Assembly: GCA_020431545.1 (NCBI GenBank)
Contig: JAGQIB010000065.1
Span: forward strand, 1-7,334
DNA from: Gemmatimonadota bacterium
GTDB taxonomy: Bacteria > ARS69
Length of the DNA: 7,334 nt
Direction of reading: 5' to 3'
Below, piece after piece: positions 5,575-7,334 of this stretch (positions within the stretch are counted from its first letter, which is position 1; each line of letters starts with the position of its first letter). The notes beneath the pieces were generated by a model. The model was not told where the DNA came from. It was given only the letters and a program-made list of their open reading frames with translations, and made no database searches. The position numbers were made by a program, and so were the translations under genes.

Positions 5575-6696
5575 TTGCTCCCCTCCGGGGCCTTGAGCCC
5601 GCCGAGCCCCGCGAGCAGCGCGGCCTCGATGAACAGGTCGATGTCGCCGTCCATGACCGCCTGGACGTTGCCGTTCTCCAGGTTCAGGCGGTGATCCTTC
5701 ACGAGCGTGTAGGGCTGGAACACGTACGAGCGGATCTGGTTGCCCCAGGCCGCATCGCCCTTTTCGTCCTCCAGCTCCTGGCGTTTCTTGCGCTCCTCAT
5801 CCCGCTTTCGATCGTACAGCCTCGACTTCAGGAGCTTCATCGCGGTGTCGCGGTTGCGGTGCTGGGAACGCTCGGTCTGGCACGTCACCACGATCCCGGT
5901 CGGCAGGTGCGTGATGCGCACGGCCGAGTCGGTCTTGTTCACGTGCTGCCCGCCGGCGCCGCTCGCGCGGAACGTGTCCCAGCGAAGATCGTTGTCGTCG
6001 ATCTCGATCGCGACGTCCTCATCGGCCTCCGGGTACACGAACACCGAGGCGAACGACGTGTGACGTCGCTTCTGCGCGTCGAACGGCGAGATCCGGACCA
6101 GCCGGTGCACGCCGTTCTCCACCTTGAGGTAGCCGTACGCGTACTCGCCGCGCACGATCACCGTGGCGCTCTTGATGCCCGCCTCCTCGGCCGGCTGCTC
6201 GTTCACGATCTCGGTGGAGAAGCCGCGCGTGTCCGCCCAGCGCAGGTACATGCGGAGCAGCATCTCCGCCCAGTCCTGGCTGTCGATGCCGCCGGCGCCC
6301 GGGTTGATCGTGAGAATGGCGGGACGGTGATCCGCCTCGTCGCGGAAGAGACTGCGCACCTCGAGCGCCGCCACGGCCTTCTCGAGCGGCTCGAGCCCGT
6401 CGCGCGCCTCCTTCTCGACACCCTCGTCGTCTTCCTCCGAGGCCAGCTCGGCGAGCACGCCGAGATCCTCGTGGCGACGGCTCAGATCGTCGTACGCGCC
6501 GACCTGGTCCTTCTCGGTCTTCAGCTCGCGGAGGACCTTCTGCGCCTCCTCGGCGCGGTCCCAGAACTCGGGCTGGGCCGAACGCTCTTCCAGCTCGGCG
6601 ATCCGTCGACGTCGCGTGTCGACGTCAAAGATACCTCCCGAGCTCTTGGATCCTCTTCTCGAGCTCGGACAGCGTTCGCCGGATCTCCTCGTTCAT
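5571..6696 (-). CDS. prfB: Peptide chain release factor 2, made by programmed +1 frameshift
   Basis: RF2 recognises UAA and UGA stops and releases the finished peptide. The reading frame is in two parts. The first, from ATG 6694-6696, encodes 23 residues (MNEEIRRTLSELEKRIQELG then RYL) and stops at UGA 6625-6627. After a +1 shift, GAC (6624-6626) continues with 351 more residues to TGA at 5571-5573. The total is 374 residues (E. coli 365), and the coordinate span is therefore not a multiple of three. The SPF stop-codon recognition tripeptide is at 203-205 and GGQ, the hydrolysis motif, at 248-250. Both are two positions before their E. coli numbers (205-207, 250-252), matching the UGA at codon 24 instead of 26. 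An internal GTG at 6456-6458 is not the start, since the sequence upstream is RF2-like. A GGAGG lies 9 nt before the ATG. Likely first gene of the operon. Confidence 0.96.
6624..6639 (-). promoter_or_regulatory. RF2 programmed +1 frameshift site
   Basis: Minus strand reads GGG AGG TAT CTT TGA C. The elements are an internal Shine-Dalgarno-like GGGAGG (6634-6639), a TAT spacer codon, the slippery CTT (6628-6630), the in-frame UGA (6625-6627) and the C that follows and weakens it as a stop (6624). The E. coli site is AGGGGG TAT CTT TGA C, identical from the spacer onward. Here GGAGGT is an even better complement to the 16S rRNA 3' end. By analogy, when RF2 is scarce the ribosome pauses at the UGA and slips, making more RF2. 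Confidence 0.95.
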
Positions 6697-6711
6697 CCTC
6701 GCACCCCTCCC

Positions 6712-6726
6712 CCGGCTCCGTGCCGG
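6712..6726 (-). other. Small hairpin next to the prfB ribosome-binding site
   Basis: CCGGC (minus strand), five loop bases ACGGA, then GCCGG: a 5-bp perfect stem that directly abuts a larger hairpin upstream. It ends next to the G-rich Shine-Dalgarno segment. No U-tract follows, so it is not an intrinsic terminator. It could influence ribosome access to prfB; that is inference. Confidence 0.4.
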
Positions 6727-6751
6727 CGCGGCCCGAGTGCCTCGGACCGCG
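6727..6751 (-). other. Strong hairpin in the prfB leader
   Basis: Two 11-nt arms (6727-6737 and 6741-6751) pair around a 3-nt loop. The single non-Watson-Crick position is a U-G wobble in the minus-strand RNA but a C-A mismatch in plus-strand RNA, consistent with a structure that acts in the prfB transcript. There is no U-tract after it, so a classic terminator for coaE is unlikely. It may be a leader structure or an mRNA-stabilising element. Confidence 0.45.
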
Positions 6752-6776
6752 TAGTCTCTGGTCGATGATTGCGGGC

Positions 6777-6805
6777 AGTCTACCGGGAAGGCGGCGCCCG
6801 GGAAA
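6777..6805 (-). promoter_or_regulatory. Weak candidate promoter for the prfB-mcsB operon
   Basis: On the minus strand a TTTCCC (6800-6805) is followed after 17 bp by TAGACT (6777-6782), which matches TATAAT at four of six positions. A start near 6770 would give a leader of about 74 nt containing both hairpins. CCGGGAA is repeated on the plus strand at 6783-6789 and 6798-6804 within this element. The match is poor at -35, and prfB could instead be co-transcribed with coaE. Confidence 0.28.
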
Positions 6806-6813
6806 GCGCGCGT

Positions 6814-7334
6814 TCAGCCGGTTTCCGGGCCCCGGGCACGGCCGGAGGCGTGACGCTCGAGATCCTCGGCGAGGCGCGCCACCGCGCGCTCGAGGGCCTC
6901 CAGATCGCCGTCGTTGCGAACGACGTAGTCCGCGCGGGCGATCTTCTCCTCGTCCGACGCCTGGGCCGCGATACGACGTCGCGCGTCGGCCTCGGGGACG
7001 CCGCGGCCCCGCAGCCGCTCGATGCGCGTCTCCACCCCCGCCGTCACCACCACGAGCGCGTCCAGCGGGTACGGCGAATCCGCCTCCACCAGCAGCGCGG
7101 CGTCGATCACGGCGAAGCCGTCGAACGGCTCCGCGCGCCACACGTCGAGGCGCCCGAGGATGGTCGCCCGGACCGCGGGATGGACGATCGACTCCAGCTC
7201 GCGCCGCACCGAGGAGTCCCGGAACACGAGATTCGCGAGCGCCGCGCGGTCCACCGCGCCGTCGTCCGCGAGCAGGCCCGGCCCGAGGCGACGTTCCAGC
7301 TCGGCCGGCAGCTCGCCCCCCGCGTACAGCTCCC
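6814..7334 (-). CDS. coaE: Dephospho-CoA kinase, C-terminal part (5' end outside the window)
   Basis: The last 172 codons of the enzyme that phosphorylates the ribose 3'-hydroxyl of dephospho-CoA, the final step of coenzyme A synthesis in the cytoplasm. The fragment begins ELYAGGELPAELERRLGPGL and continues with LADDGAVDRAALANLVFRD, ESIVHPAVR, VIDAALLVEAD (the family's PLLFE position), and the lid-like RLRGRGVPEADARRRIAAQ. It then has DEEKIARADYVVRNDGDLEAL, all in the order typical of CoaE. The frame stays open to the window edge, well upstream of an internal GTG at 7252-7254. The P-loop (GxTGGIGSGKS) and about 30 N-terminal residues lie beyond 7334. The stop is TGA at 6814-6816. It is separated from prfB by 117 nt. 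Confidence 0.9.
   Translation of the reverse strand, partial: ELYAGGELPAELERRLGPGLLADDGAVDRAALANLVFRDSSVRRELESIVHPAVRATILGRLDVWRAEPFDGFAVIDAALLVEADSPYPLDALVVVTAGVETRIERLRGRGVPEADARRRIAAQASDEEKIARADYVVRNDGDLEALERAVARLAEDLERHASGRARGPETG

Noticed and set aside
4186..5694. A 502-codon open frame on the plus strand opposite lysS.
   Set aside because: Antisense shadow of lysS with Arg/Leu/His-rich low-complexity translation and no family motif.
5571..6458. RF2 as a 295-residue protein starting at GTG 6458.
   Set aside because: The sequence upstream of 6458 is RF2-like and connects through the CTTTGAC shift site to an ATG with its own ribosome-binding site.
6625..6627. prfB as a pseudogene because of the early in-frame UGA.
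   Set aside because: The stop sits in the canonical RF2 frameshift context, which is a functional control element.

Overview
The window is a GC-rich stretch (roughly two-thirds G+C by eye) with every gene on the minus strand, so transcription runs from the right end (7334) to the left end (1). In that direction the order is coaE (partial), prfB, lysS, a lolC/lolE-type permease, lolD, mcsA, mcsB, and the first 83 codons of clpC. The proteins are rich in Arg, Ala and Glu. A lipoprotein-releasing (Lol) ABC transporter points to a bacterium with an outer membrane. The McsA-McsB-ClpC arginine-phosphorylation module is best known from Firmicutes, but here it has no ctsR beside it. A GC-rich diderm lineage of the Gemmatimonadota or Candidatus Eisenbacteria kind would fit. 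That placement is inference from gene content and composition, not from a search.

Right end (6697-7334): the 3' part of coaE (last step of CoA synthesis), then a 117-nt gap with a weak candidate promoter and two back-to-back hairpins just ahead of the prfB ribosome-binding site. The prfB gene (5571-6696) is interrupted by an in-frame UGA at codon 24. It sits in a textbook RF2 programmed +1 frameshift site (Shine-Dalgarno-like GGGAGG, then TAT CTT TGA C). The true protein is a 374-residue RF2 read through two frames.

Middle (1538-5574): lysS, lolC/E, lolD and mcsA follow with almost no space. Junctions are 4-nt GTGA overlaps (prfB/lysS, lysS/lolC, mcsA/mcsB), an 8-nt overlap (lolC/lolD) and a 20-nt gap or 4-nt overlap (lolD/mcsA, depending on the start chosen). 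This looks like one translationally coupled operon from prfB to mcsB. It covers translation termination, tRNA-Lys charging, lipoprotein export and protein quality control. All five internal gene ends are UGA, the stop codon read by RF2, which the first gene encodes.

Left end (1-1541): mcsB, a protein-arginine kinase with its catalytic motifs intact, then a 205-nt gap and clpC. The gap has an extended -10 promoter candidate (TGATATAGT). Immediately upstream of it are three GAATC direct repeats spaced exactly 10 bp apart, which look like an operator or activator site controlling clpC separately from the operon.

No mobile element, CRISPR array, tRNA or rRNA is seen. The points most worth following up are the phased repeats at the clpC promoter, the McsAB-ClpC module without CtsR, a substitution in the phosphoarginine-docking motif of McsB, and the frameshift-controlled RF2 gene heading the operon.
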